Shown: in pieces, positions 26,577-35,230 of the stretch
How positions within the stretch are numbered: position 1 is the stretch's first letter
Layout of the letters: every line of letters begins with the position of its first letter
NCBI RefSeq assembly: GCF_000429265.1
Contig: NZ_AUBN01000012.1
Span: forward strand, 62,001 to 126,000
From: Actinomyces gerencseriae DSM 6844
Lineage (GTDB): Bacteria; Actinomycetota; Actinomycetes; Actinomycetales; Actinomycetaceae
DNA: 64,000 nucleotides
Direction of reading: 5' to 3'
Translations under genes and position numbers: made by a program
The notes under the pieces: model-generated
Seen by the model: the letters and a program-made list of their open reading frames with translations, nothing else
What the model was told of the DNA's origin: nothing
Database searches by the model: none

Positions 26577-26751
26577 CGAGACCGAGGGCCGCCGCGATCT
26601 CGTCGAGTCGGCGCGTCTTGATCTCACCGCGCCTCACCGCCTCCGCCTCCGTCTTCAGCGCGTACGCGTACTCCAAGTCATCAAGTCGGCGCTTGAGGTC
26701 CTCCGGCAGCCGAACGCTCAGAGCCCCTCCTTCTCCGTCGCGAGTCCTCAC
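26569..26751 (-). CDS. Small ribbon-helix-helix-like protein between nrdD and nrdG
   Basis: A 60-codon gene. GTG at 26751 overlaps the nrdD stop as GTGA, and the end overlaps the nrdG start by 8 nt. The product begins with a charged segment, then ALSVRLPEDLKRRLDDLEYA, which resembles the beta-strand and first helix of RHH (CopG/RelB-type) proteins, then a charged helix ending LDEIAAALGLDA. Tight coupling on both sides argues for a real gene acting in anaerobic ribonucleotide reduction, perhaps as regulator or assembly factor. An alternative is a captured antitoxin. No family is assigned with confidence. Confidence 0.7.
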   Translation of the reverse strand: MRTRDGEGGALSVRLPEDLKRRLDDLEYAYALKTEAEAVRRGEIKTRRLDEIAAALGLDA

Positions 26752-28703
26752 GCGCTCACCGCGCTCAGCCGGGAGGTGGCGGCCCCGTGGGCGCCGGCGG
26801 CGCCCTCGGTGAACATCTGCCGCTCCATGTACTCGCCCTTCTTGCCGATGTTGAACGACTGCACGGGGCGGAAGTAGCCCATGACGCGCGTCCACACCTC
26901 GCACTCGACCGGCTCGGCGTCGGGGTGGAGCGCGGCGCACTTCTCGCAGGTGAGGTGCTCCCCGACCAGGTAGCCGTGGGTGGGGCAGATCGAGAAGGTC
27001 GGCGTCACGGTGATGTAGGGGGTGCGGAAGGCCGTCAGGCTGCGCCGCACGAGCTCCTTGCAGGCCCGCGCCGAGGAGATCTGCTCGTTCATGTACAGGT
27101 GGAGAACCGTGCCGCCGGTGTACTTGGTCTGGAGCTCCTCCTGCATCTCCTGGGCCTCGAAGGGATCGTCGGTGTAGGCCACGGGCACCTGCGAGGAGTT
27201 CGTGTAGTAGGGGTTCGTGTCCGTGCCGGCCTGGAGGATGCCCGGGTAGCGCTTGCGGTCCTCCTTGGCGAAGCGGTACGTGGTGCCCTCGGCGGGGGTC
27301 GCCTCGAGGTTGTAGAGGTGGCCGGTGGCCTCCTGGAACTCCACCATCTTGTCCCGCACGTGGTCGAGGATCCGCACGCACATGGCGTGACCGCGCGGGT
27401 CGGTCAGGTCGTAGGCGTCGTGGGTGAAGTTGCGGACCATCTCGTTCATGCCGTTGACGCCCAGGGTGGAGAAGTGGTTGTCGAGCGTGCCGAGCCACCG
27501 CTTGGTGAAGGGGAAGAGACCGGCGTCGATGTGGTGCTGGATGACGGTGCGCTTGAGCTCGAGGGTGTCGCGGCCGATCTCCAGCAGACGGTCGAGGGCC
27601 GCCACGAGGCCGGCCTCATCGTCCGCGTGCAGGTAGCCCAGGCGCGCCATGTTGACGGTGACGACACCGACGCTCCCGGTCTGCTCGGCGGATCCGAACA
27701 GGCCGTTGCCGCGCTTGAGCAGCTCGCGCAGGTCCAGCTGGAGGCGGCAGCACATGGAGCGGATCATGCCGGGGTCGAGCTCGGAGTTGATGAAGTTCTG
27801 GAAGTAGGGCAGCCCGTACTTCGCGGTCATGGTGAACAGGCGCTCGCAGTTCTCCGTCTCCCAGTCGAAGTCCTTGGTGATGTTGTAGGTGGGGATGGGG
27901 AAGGTGAAGACGCGGCCCTCGGCGTCGCCGGTGGTCATGATCTCCATGAAGGCGCGGTTGATCATGCCCATCTCCTCGGCCAGGTCGCCGTAGGTGAAGT
28001 CGCACAGCTCGTCGCCGATGAGGGGGTGCTCGTCGGCCAGGTCCGCGGGGCAGGTCCAGTCGAAGGTGAGGTTGGTGAAGGGCGTCTGGGTGCCCCAGCG
28101 GGAGGGGACGTTGAGGTTGAAGATGAGCTCCTGCATGCCCTGGAGGACCTGGTCGTAGGTCATCGAGTCCAGGCGGACGAAGGGGGCCATGTAGGTGTCG
28201 AAGGAGGAGAAGGCCTGGGCCCCGGCCCACTCGTTCTGCAGGGTGCCCAGGAAGTTGACGATCTGCCCGACGGCGGAGGAGAAGTGCTTGGCCGGCGCGG
28301 AGGCGATCTTGCCGGGAACCCCGTTGAAGCCCTGCTGGAGGAGGTTCTTGAGCGACCAGCCGGCGCAGTAGCCGGCGAACATGTCGAGGTCGTGGATGTG
28401 GACGTCGCCGGCGCGGTGGGCGTCGCCCGCCTCCTGGGAGTAGATCTGGCTCAGCCAGTAGTTGGCGATGACCTTGCCGGAGGTGTTGAGGATCATCCCG
28501 CCGAGCGAGTAGCCCTGGTTGGCGTTGGCGTTGACGCGCCAGTCGGAGCGGTCGAGGTACTCGGTGATGGTGGAGACGGCATCGACCTGGGGCCGTGAGC
28601 CGTGGGCGACGGCCGAGTCGGCGGAGCCGCGCGCCACGAGCTCGGGGTGAGCGGCGGCGAGATGCGCGGCGGTGGGGATCTGGCTGCTGTCTGACACGGT
28701 CAT
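26748..28703 (-). CDS. nrdD: Anaerobic (class III) ribonucleoside-triphosphate reductase
   Basis: The catalytic glycyl-radical subunit, reducing ribonucleoside triphosphates under anoxia. About 651 residues. The N-terminal ATP-cone common in longer NrdD is absent. Core motifs include NANANQGYSLGGMILN, GDVHIHDLDMF, TPFTNLTFDW and SVGVVTVNMARLGYLH. The C-terminal zinc site shows ICPTHGY and CEKCAALHP. The glycyl-radical motif is RVMGYFRPVQSFNIGKKGEY, about 40 residues from the end. The start at 28703 (MTVSDSS) is chosen because GGAAG lies about 10 bases upstream; in-frame starts at 28742 and 28790 are weaker. An NrdR-like box lies upstream. It heads an operon with a small RHH-like gene and nrdG. 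Confidence 0.93.
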   Translation of the reverse strand: MTVSDSSQIPTAAHLAAAHPELVARGSADSAVAHGSRPQVDAVSTITEYLDRSDWRVNANANQGYSLGGMILNTSGKVIANYWLSQIYSQEAGDAHRAGDVHIHDLDMFAGYCAGWSLKNLLQQGFNGVPGKIASAPAKHFSSAVGQIVNFLGTLQNEWAGAQAFSSFDTYMAPFVRLDSMTYDQVLQGMQELIFNLNVPSRWGTQTPFTNLTFDWTCPADLADEHPLIGDELCDFTYGDLAEEMGMINRAFMEIMTTGDAEGRVFTFPIPTYNITKDFDWETENCERLFTMTAKYGLPYFQNFINSELDPGMIRSMCCRLQLDLRELLKRGNGLFGSAEQTGSVGVVTVNMARLGYLHADDEAGLVAALDRLLEIGRDTLELKRTVIQHHIDAGLFPFTKRWLGTLDNHFSTLGVNGMNEMVRNFTHDAYDLTDPRGHAMCVRILDHVRDKMVEFQEATGHLYNLEATPAEGTTYRFAKEDRKRYPGILQAGTDTNPYYTNSSQVPVAYTDDPFEAQEMQEELQTKYTGGTVLHLYMNEQISSARACKELVRRSLTAFRTPYITVTPTFSICPTHGYLVGEHLTCEKCAALHPDAEPVECEVWTRVMGYFRPVQSFNIGKKGEYMERQMFTEGAAGAHGAATSRLSAVSA

Positions 28704-28832
28704 CTCCAGAGTGCTTCCGTTAACGAGTACCGACGCCGTCATGGCGACGGTAGGCGCCGCTCCGACCCCCAGGGCGGGTGCCTGGAGCAACTACGCTGGT
28801 TCTGAAGCCTACAACCGAACCACACTCGTGCA

Positions 28833-28880
28833 ACACATCATGTAGGTGCCAACCCCTTTGGCAACCACAACATATTGTGG
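28833..28880 (-). promoter_or_regulatory. NrdR-like box upstream of nrdD
   Basis: CCACAACATATTGTGG (28865-28880) is a 16-bp palindrome matching the CACAATATATTGTG-type NrdR box. A weaker half-conserved site (ACACATCATGTAGGTG, about 28833-28848) lies roughly three helical turns away, as expected for tandem NrdR boxes. NrdR represses reductase genes when dATP is high. The tandem assignment is inference. Confidence 0.7.
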
Positions 28881-29076
28881 TCAAGGCGACTTCGATAAGA
28901 TTCATGGACGACCTCTTTCGGCATGATTGCAAGGCTCCCCGCCCCTCGATCCGGCATGTGCGGCAGATCACATCACGAAATGTCGGACGGCGCCGAGCGC
29001 GTGTCGCGGGCGGTGGGGTGGTGGGTGGTGCCCGTGGTACGGCGCTGCGCGGCGCCCCGCGCGCGGCCACGCACGT

Positions 29077-29162
29077 CGAGTCGGGCTTTTCGGCGTGAGT
29101 CCGACGGCGGCGTCGTCGGACTCACGCCGAAAAGCCCGACTCGCGCAGGAATGCCCGACTCC
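29077..29162. repeat. 30-bp perfect inverted repeat with extra unit
   Basis: Arms 29077-29106 and 29114-29143 are perfect complements over 30 bp (beginning CGAGTCGGGCTTTTCGG), separated by 7 nt. The core GCCCGACTC of the right arm recurs 19 bp further on, at 29153. The transcript would form a very long hairpin. It lies in a gene-poor region between nrdD and a decayed AraC gene. Confidence 0.85.
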
Positions 29163-29600
29163 CGTCGCACCGGCCCGGGCGCAGACGCCGCCCGGGAGGC
29201 GCTCCTGCTCGACGTCGTCGCCACGCTCTTCGACCACTTCCCGCCCGAGCCCCCGGCGCCCGGCGCCCCGGGCCGCCGACGGCGATCGAGAGCCATCGGG
29301 CGCTGCGCCGGGCCGTGGCCCGCATCGACACCTCCTTCCACGAACGCGTCACCCTGGATCGCCCGGTACGGCACGTGGGCTCCCCCGGTTACCCGTCCCA
29401 GGTCTTCCCTCAGCAGGTCGACACGACCTTCTCGGAGGATCTCACCCGCGTCCGCCCGCGACGGGCGACCCGGGACCCGGGCGGGACCGGCCACCGCATC
29501 GCGCAGTTCGCCGTAGACAGCGGCTTCCCGGCGTCAAAACCCTCAACACGGCCTTCCGGCCGCGCCTTCGGGCGCACGCCCCGGCCTGCCGTCGCCTGCT
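29158..29600 (+). pseudogene. AraC-family regulator relic
   Basis: The order of AraC helix-turn-helix landmarks is preserved but broken by at least three frameshifts and several substitutions. A linker-like EALLLDVVATLFDHFPPEPP comes first. In another frame follow ARIDTSFHERVTLD, then SQVFPQQVDTTFSEDLTRV, RRATRD, RIAQFAVDSGFP; after another shift VKTLNTAFR, and in yet another frame RAFGRTP. Intact proteins read this as one 100-residue double HTH domain. The ligand-binding half is missing upstream. The gene is dead. Confidence 0.7.
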
Positions 29601-29740
29601 GACGGCCGCCACCGCCGCCGCGAACTCGGTCTTCCACCAGCGCTACGTCTCTCACCGCGACGAGACAATCATGCGGGTCCTGCACATCTGGGCCTCACGT
29701 GCCACCACCGGCGAGACGGCCTCCTGCGCGATGACCAGGG

Positions 29741-29840
29741 GATCGGATCCAGTCGGAACGCACAGGAGAAATCGTTGGTATTACGGGCTTTCCTCTGCTT
29801 TCGATACCGGCGGACTGCTCCTTTGCAACAGGTTCGGGCA
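29741..29840. repeat. 120-bp palindrome-ended element, decayed copy
   Basis: Aligns without net gaps to copy 1 from GGATCC (29745 here, 6494 in copy 1) through GAAATCGTTGGTATTACGGG to the right end CTTTGCAACAGGTTCGGGCA (29821-29840), 96 bases in both. The left terminal repeat has diverged beyond recognition, so the palindrome is lost. Confidence 0.7.
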
Positions 29841-30027
29841 CGCCCCGCCCGAATGAGCCAAGGCCCGGGCGCTCGCCGCGTGCTGCTAACGGGTACGCGC
29901 ACCGGCATGAGTCCTGCTGCATTCCACAGGCCCCGCAGCCGCGCCCCGCCGACCTGCGCGACGCTGGCCTGCGGAGCCCGGAGCGCCCGGGAGCGCATAC
30001 CGGTTCATCACCGTGCGCCATCGGCCC

Positions 30028-30230
30028 CGCGCGGTCGTACGCAGTCCCACCCGGTCGTACGTAAAACCGCGCGGTCGTACCCCCGGCACACGCGGTCGTA
30101 CGCAACTCCACGCGGTCGTACCTTAGAGAGGCTCTAAGGTACGACCGCGCGCTCCCGGGTACGACCGCGCGCCCCCGGGTACGACCGCGCGCCCCCGGGT
30201 ACGACCGCGCGCCCCCGGGTACGACCACGC
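30028..30230. repeat. Mirrored array of 20-bp-spaced GTACGACC octamers, array 2
   Basis: Five GTCGTAC units end at 30040, 30060, 30080, 30101 and 30121. Five GTACGACC units start at 30139, 30159, 30179, 30199 and 30219. The central hairpin is CTTAGAG-AGG-CTCTAAG (30122-30138), the same stem as array 1 with the complementary loop. Right-hand units share GCGCGCCCCCGGGTAC and are nearly identical to each other, suggesting recent tandem amplification. No gene lies within. Confidence 0.92.
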
Positions 30231-30427
30231 AGGACCCCGAGACACCGAACCACCGGCACCCGCCCACCCCAACCACACCCTCACACGAAGGGCCCTATCG
30301 CGGTCGGACAAGCGGCCCAACTCCCGCGCAAGGTCAGCCTCGATACTGACACGCGCCCACCTCCCGGCGGCTCGCCTCGCCCGCACCGGCGTGCGCCTCA
30401 TCGTCGGCAAGGTCGGTCAAGGTCGGT

Positions 30428-30712
30428 ATGGACCCGGGCACCGAGACCGGCTGCCGGACGCACGGCGCCCTGCACCGCGTCTTCCCAACCGGCAACGCGG
30501 TCATCGCCGCCACCGCCGTCGAGGAGGTCGAGGACACCCAATAGCGCGACCTGGGGATGCCCGAGACGCTGTGGGCCTTCCGAATCACGCATTTCGGCCC
30601 GCTCATCGTCTCCATCGACACCCACGGCGACAACCTGTTCGAGTGGTAGAAGAACGAGCGCAAGAAGGCCGCACTGGCCAAGCTCGAGCGCAAGGTTCGG
30701 TACATCGGATGA
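30428..30712 (+). pseudogene. Class I fumarase / tartrate dehydratase C-terminal relic
   Basis: Translating from 30428 in one frame gives GTETGCRTHGALHRVFPTGN, AVIAATAVEEVEDTQ, a stop, [34 protein letters not shown], a stop, and KNERKKAALAKLERKVRYIG with a terminal TGA at 30710. The [22 protein letters not shown] pattern is that of the C-terminal (beta) part of Fe-S class I fumarases and tartrate dehydratases. The two in-frame stops (both TAG, replacing likely Trp/Gln codons) and absence of the N-terminal two thirds make it a pseudogene. No intact copy is in the window. Confidence 0.65.
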
Positions 30713-31143
30713 GCGTCGACGGCACCCGCCCGATCGTTCGGAAGGCCGCCGATGCGGGCGCGGCGGGCGCGGACACGGCCGAACGGCTCCCCACCGGCAC
30801 CATCGCCATCGACGCCAGCGCTCCCCGGCCGAGAGGCGGGCCGGAACCGGGCCTGAGACGCGAGACCAGACCGTGGGCGCGGGTCGCCCATCTCGCCGTC
30901 GGCAATGCCGGGGACAGGGCCCCGGCGGCCCTGTCCGGCTTCTCCAGCTCCACGATCCGGCTCATCGTCTCCGCCTTCTTCACCGTCCGGGCGGTGATCT
31001 CCTCGGGACCGGACGAGCGGCTCGTCCACCCGTTCGTCAGGGTCCTCGGGCGCTCGCCCCTCGCTCTTGTGCCGGGCCGGCCCGACATGAGTCAACCGGG
31101 TGGCTGGATCATCCCGGCGAGGGCGCCGTGGCAGCCTGGCTCC
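30713..31143. other. Gene-poor spacer before the beta-lactamase-like gene
   Basis: Open frames exist on both strands but none has good codon use plus a ribosome-binding site. A minus-strand segment (KKAETMSRIVELEKPDRAAG, near 30910-30990) looks protein-like but has no recognisable family and no clean boundaries. No confident feature. Confidence 0.4.
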
Positions 31144-32424
31144 ATGAGCACCGCGGCCTCTCCCGCCCCTGGCTCCCATCCGACCTCGCCGGTCCGGTCG
31201 CCGCGCGGCCTCCTCCCCCGCTGGGCCCGCGCGGTCCTGGCGGCCTGCCTGGCCCTGGCCGTCTTCGCCGCCGGACCGCACACGCCGAAGGCGGACACCT
31301 CCTCCATCACCGGCGACCAGGACCTGGCCAAGCAGGTCATCGACCTCCTGCCCGACGACTACCAGGCCCGCGGCGTCCACGTCTCCGTCATCACCGCCGA
31401 CGGCGCCCGCCACGCCGGCATCGGCACCGCCGCCTCCGGCCAGCAGTACACGTCCACCACCCCCATGGAGATCGGCTCGATCACCAAGACCTTCACCGGC
31501 CAGCTCCAGGCCGACGCCATCGCGCGCGGCGAGGTCAGGGCCGGCGACCCGCTGTCCGCCCACCTGCCCGAGCTCGCCGGAACCCCGGCGGGCGAGGCCA
31601 CCCTGGAGGAGATCGCCTCGCACCGATCCGGCCTCCCGAGCTTCCCCTCGCAGGACATGGGCAGGTTGCTGCGCGCCCAGATCCTCGGGCTGAACCCCTT
31701 CACCGACAGCATCGACCAGCTCATCGACAGTGCCCGTACCACCGAGCTGGGCGAGCGCGGTGAGTTCGCCTACTCCAACCTGGGGATCTCTCTCCTGGGC
31801 GAGGCTCTCGCGCGCGCCGCCGGCGCCGACTCCTGGAGCTCCTACATCACGGAGCGGCTCTTCACGCCATCGGGCATGGAGCGCACGATCATCAGCCACG
31901 GCGGCATCACGATGGAGTACATGACCCATCTGGCCATCGACAGGGAATCGGGAACGGCCGTCATGGTCTTCACCGACCAGAACAATGATGGGACCGCCTC
32001 CGCCCTGGCCGCCGCTCTCCTGACCGATGGACAGAAGACCTCGGCGGCGCACGCGCCGCTATCGGCCGAGACGCTGGCAGAGATTGCACTCCTCGGCGCC
32101 TTCACCATCCTGGCGCTCGTCATGGGCCTGTACACGACCGCCCGCGCGGCGAGCGTCCCCAGCCGCATGGCGGTGGTCTGCCGCGCGGCCTCACTCATCG
32201 CCTGCCTCATGGCGGCCGCCGCCAGCGGACCCTGGGCGTACCTGCCCGGCTGGATCCTGGCGGTCGCTGCATCGCCCGGCCTGTACGGCGTCGTCCGGGG
32301 CATCACGCCGTGGACGCGACTGCCCGCCCTGCCACGTCGCCGGGCCTGGCTCGGCTGGATGCAGGTGGGGCTGAGCGCCGCCTTCGTCGGCGCCTGCCTG
32401 GTCGTCGCCTGGCCCAAGGCCTGA
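31144..32424 (+). CDS. Serine beta-lactamase-like membrane protein with internal deletion
   Basis: A 426-residue member of the class C beta-lactamase/esterase/DD-peptidase fold. It has a signal or anchor helix (WARAVLAACLALAVFAAGP), the catalytic SxxK in EIGSITKTFTG, and the YxN tyrosine in FAYSNLGISLLGEAL. After LFTPSGMERT one normally finds about 90-100 residues before the third active-site motif. Here the sequence jumps straight to ISHGGITMEYMTHLAIDRES, so a large in-frame block is missing. Four C-terminal transmembrane helices follow (LLGAFTILALVMGLYTTA and others). With the deletion, hydrolase activity is doubtful. A zero-loop palindrome follows the stop. Confidence 0.85.
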   Translation: MSTAASPAPGSHPTSPVRSPRGLLPRWARAVLAACLALAVFAAGPHTPKADTSSITGDQDLAKQVIDLLPDDYQARGVHVSVITADGARHAGIGTAASGQQYTSTTPMEIGSITKTFTGQLQADAIARGEVRAGDPLSAHLPELAGTPAGEATLEEIASHRSGLPSFPSQDMGRLLRAQILGLNPFTDSIDQLIDSARTTELGERGEFAYSNLGISLLGEALARAAGADSWSSYITERLFTPSGMERTIISHGGITMEYMTHLAIDRESGTAVMVFTDQNNDGTASALAAALLTDGQKTSAAHAPLSAETLAEIALLGAFTILALVMGLYTTARAASVPSRMAVVCRAASLIACLMAAAASGPWAYLPGWILAVAASPGLYGVVRGITPWTRLPALPRRRAWLGWMQVGLSAAFVGACLVVAWPKA

Positions 32425-32427
32425 GCC

Positions 32428-32443
32428 GCTCCGGGCCCGGAGC
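32428..32443. terminator. Palindrome after the beta-lactamase-like gene
   Basis: GCTCCGGGCCCGGAGC is a perfect 16-bp palindrome starting three bases after the stop codon. It may act as a terminator. The remaining spacer to 32802 shows only the downstream gene's ribosome-binding site. Confidence 0.4.
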
Positions 32444-32802
32444 CTTCACGACCGTTCTCGTCCCCCAGGCGGAGGAGCCGGGCACGGGCCGGAGGGTACG
32501 GACGCGGCAACCTCCCGGAGGAGGACAGCGGACGTCATCCCCCTCCGCCGGGAGGTCGACCTCGTCCACCCGGAGGCCGCGAACCGACACCTCCGGGATC
32601 CTCCCGACGGTCGAGGAAGTCGACGTCGCCGCGCCTTTAACGTCGCGAACGTCCGGGCACTGCGGGAGCGCGGCCCGGGCGGAGCCCATCAGCAGGCATG
32701 AGCCGGTCATGCGGCATCGAGCTACCCGCGACCGACCCGGCCCGCGGCAGGCAGCAGAGGAAGACCGACGACGATCCAGACACCGCAAGGAGGGCACACC
32801 CC

Positions 32803-34497
32803 ATGAGACCGAGACCCCTCATCGCGCGGAAGGCGGGCGCGGCCCTGGCAGTACTGATGCTGTCGACCGCCCTGACGGCCTGCCAGCCACAGGCCGCCGG
32901 CGCCACGGCACCCGCTTCCGCGCCCGCACCCACCGCCCAGGCCAGCGCCCCGGCGGGTGACGCCACCGGCAGCTCCAGTTCCTCCCAGAGTGACGTTCCC
33001 CAGGAACTGGAGAGCTTCTACGGCCAGTCCATCGACTGGCAGGACTGCTCGGACGGCACCTCTCCCTTCCAGTGCGGGACGGTCACCGTCCCCCTGGACT
33101 ACGAGCATCCGGACGGCCGCACCATCACGCTCGCCCTGAAGAAGCTTCCCGCCTCCGACGGCGACGCCGAGCACGGCTCCCTGTTCCTCAACCCCGGAGG
33201 CCCGGGTGGCAGCGGCGTCGAGGCAGTGGCGGACGCGCCCCGAGCGCCCGAGGAGCTTCGAGCCGCCTACGACATCATCGGATTCGACCCTCGGGGAGTC
33301 GGGCGGTCCACCCCGATCACCTGCTGGACCGACGACGAGATCAACCAGTCCCTGACGGATCCCGGCAACGGCGACATCAGCCCGACGAACCCGCTCAGGG
33401 GCATCACATCCAAGAACGTTCCGGCCCAGGAGAAGATCGACCGAGGTACGGCCAACGCCGCCAGGTGCGCTCAGCACTCGGAGGTCCCCGAGCTGCTCGA
33501 CCACGTCGGCACCCGAAACGTCGCCCGCGACATGGACGTCCTGCGCGCCACGAACGGCAACGCGACGCTGAACTACCTGGGCATCTCCTACGGGACCCAT
33601 ATCGGAGCCGTCTACGCCGACCTCTTCCCCGGCCGCGTCGGACGCGTCGTCCTGGACAGCGCCGTCGATCCATCGAAACGAGAGATCGACCGAAACACCG
33701 AGACAGTAGCATTCAAGGAAGACGTCCTGCGCCAGTACGTCGAGCACTGCCAGCTCCAGAGCGACTGCCCCCTGACCGGCTCCACGGACGAGGCGATCGC
33801 CCAGCTGACGGCCTTCGTCGACGGCCTGGACCAGGCCCCTCTCGCCGCCCCGGACTCCAGCGCCACCGTCAACACGCAGGACGCCATCGGCATCATCCAG
33901 CAGCACGCCGTCGCACAGCCGGACTGGGACGCGCTGACCGCCATGCTCACCCCGGCGATGAACGAGCGTGACGGCACCCTCATGGTGAAAGCGAAGCAGA
34001 ACTCGGGTGAGGCGCCGCCAACGACCGTCGAGACGGCGGCCAGCCAGGCGAACAGACAGATCATGCTCGCCGCGGTCATCTGCAACGACAACCCGGACAC
34101 GGCCGACACCGCCTCCGACTGGGACGCGCAGTCGGCCGCCGAGAAGAAGGCCTCCCCCTTCTTCGGTGGTACCTCGAGCGCCATGGACGCCTACTGCCGC
34201 GGCTGGGGGCACCGGACGCAGACGCCACCCGCTCAGACCCGCGCCGAGGGCTCCGACCCGATCCTCGTCGTCGGGATCACGGGCGATGTCCAAACACTCT
34301 ACTCATGGGCCCAGAGCCTCGCCGGCCAGTTGGACAACGGCCGCCTGTTCACCGTCGAGGGCTACGGGCACGGCGGCGCTATCGGCAACTGCGCCAGCGC
34401 GGCCACGATCGGCTTCCTCGTCAACGGGACCGTCCCGGCGGAGGGCGCCACCTGCACCGCCGAGCCCCGACAGGCCGCCGGCGGAGCCGAGGGCTGA
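32803..34497 (+). CDS. Secreted alpha/beta-hydrolase, tripeptidyl aminopeptidase-like lipoprotein
   Basis: A 564-residue exported peptidase-like enzyme related to Streptomyces/Actinomyces tripeptidyl aminopeptidases. It has a lipoprotein signal with lipobox LTAC at residues 24-27, then a low-complexity linker. The hydrolase fold shows the oxyanion region SLFLNPGGPGGSG, FDPRGVGRS, and the nucleophile elbow YLGISYGTHIGAVYADLF. The C-terminal TAP domain carries the Asp in VVGITGDVQT and the catalytic His in GYGHGG, with paired cysteines around it. AAGGAGGG lies upstream of ATG 32803. It probably releases peptides at the cell surface for nutrition. It stands alone, with 120-bp and other palindromic repeats downstream. 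Confidence 0.9.
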   Translation: MRPRPLIARKAGAALAVLMLSTALTACQPQAAGATAPASAPAPTAQASAPAGDATGSSSSSQSDVPQELESFYGQSIDWQDCSDGTSPFQCGTVTVPLDYEHPDGRTITLALKKLPASDGDAEHGSLFLNPGGPGGSGVEAVADAPRAPEELRAAYDIIGFDPRGVGRSTPITCWTDDEINQSLTDPGNGDISPTNPLRGITSKNVPAQEKIDRGTANAARCAQHSEVPELLDHVGTRNVARDMDVLRATNGNATLNYLGISYGTHIGAVYADLFPGRVGRVVLDSAVDPSKREIDRNTETVAFKEDVLRQYVEHCQLQSDCPLTGSTDEAIAQLTAFVDGLDQAPLAAPDSSATVNTQDAIGIIQQHAVAQPDWDALTAMLTPAMNERDGTLMVKAKQNSGEAPPTTVETAASQANRQIMLAAVICNDNPDTADTASDWDAQSAAEKKASPFFGGTSSAMDAYCRGWGHRTQTPPAQTRAEGSDPILVVGITGDVQTLYSWAQSLAGQLDNGRLFTVEGYGHGGAIGNCASAATIGFLVNGTVPAEGATCTAEPRQAAGGAEG

Positions 34498-34754
34498 CGG
34501 GCGGCGCCTCCGCTGTCGCGATGACGCAGGGCGACGCAGCCGCGAGCGCGGGACGCATGACAAAGCCCGCGAGCTCGCCACCGAGTGGGCCGCGCCGCAG
34601 CCGCGAGCGCGGGGGGGCTTCGGAGCCTCGGGGCCGCTCCCGGCGAGCTGCCGGGTGACATCGACCGGAGCCTCGACGTCCGCGCCCCCGTCCGCCCGCA
34701 TCCGTGCTCCCGGGCCCCTGGCGGGCTCCAACGGGCCCCGCCAGGAGGCCTCCG

Positions 34755-34874
34755 TGTCCGAATCTGCCACAAAGAGGCTCACACCTCTCGAACGCGCTCG
34801 ACAGAACCGCGGAATCATGCAGTTTCATGCCAGCCGCTCGGGCCCTGCGGCGGCCTTTGTGGCAGATTCGGACA
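34755..34874. repeat. 120-bp palindrome-ended element, copy 2
   Basis: Perfect 20-bp terminal inverted repeats: TGTCCGAATCTGCCACAAAG at 34755-34774 and its complement at 34855-34874. The length is exactly 120 bp, as in copy 1. The interior aligns best to copy 1 in inverted orientation, sharing GATTCCG and a GCGC-rich block. The single difference in the terminal repeat (A to G) is matched on both ends, so the palindrome has been kept by compensation. Confidence 0.85.
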
Positions 34875-34990
34875 ATCGTCCTTCGCATCGACGACTGACG
34901 ACCCGGCCGTACGCGACCCGCAGGGGAGGCCGGGCCCTACGCGGAGTTCCTCGCGCACCAGGCCCGGCAGGACAGGTGACCGGCCAGTGC

Positions 34991-35071
34991 AGCCGCGTAC
35001 TTCGACCCTTAGACCAGTGCTTCTACCCTTCCAGGTGTACAGCACAGGGCGAAGGGGCGAAGTACGCGGCT
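34991..35071. repeat. Mirrored repeat with 20-bp periodic unit
   Basis: AGCCGCGTACTTCGACCCTT (34991-35010) is repeated inverted at 35052-35071 with one mismatch. Within the left side CTTCGACCCTT recurs as CTTCTACCCTT exactly 20 bp later. The architecture mimics the two large GTACGACC arrays with different sequence. The region 34498-35230 has no gene. Confidence 0.7.
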
Positions 35072-35230
35072 CAGCAGGGCAGGACCGCGGTCGACGAGCG
35101 CCGTCATCCGGCGGATCGCGACACCCGCGACACCCGCGACACTATGGTCACGCCCTGACGCTCCGCGAGCGCACGGACGCCGTCGCAGGCGCTGGTCTCG
35201 ACCTTGATGGTCGTCATCCTGAACATGAGA

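Noticed and set aside
26787-28598. 603-codon plus-strand frame opposite nrdD
   Set aside because: Val/Gly/Glu/Leu repetitive antisense product; nrdD is unequivocal.
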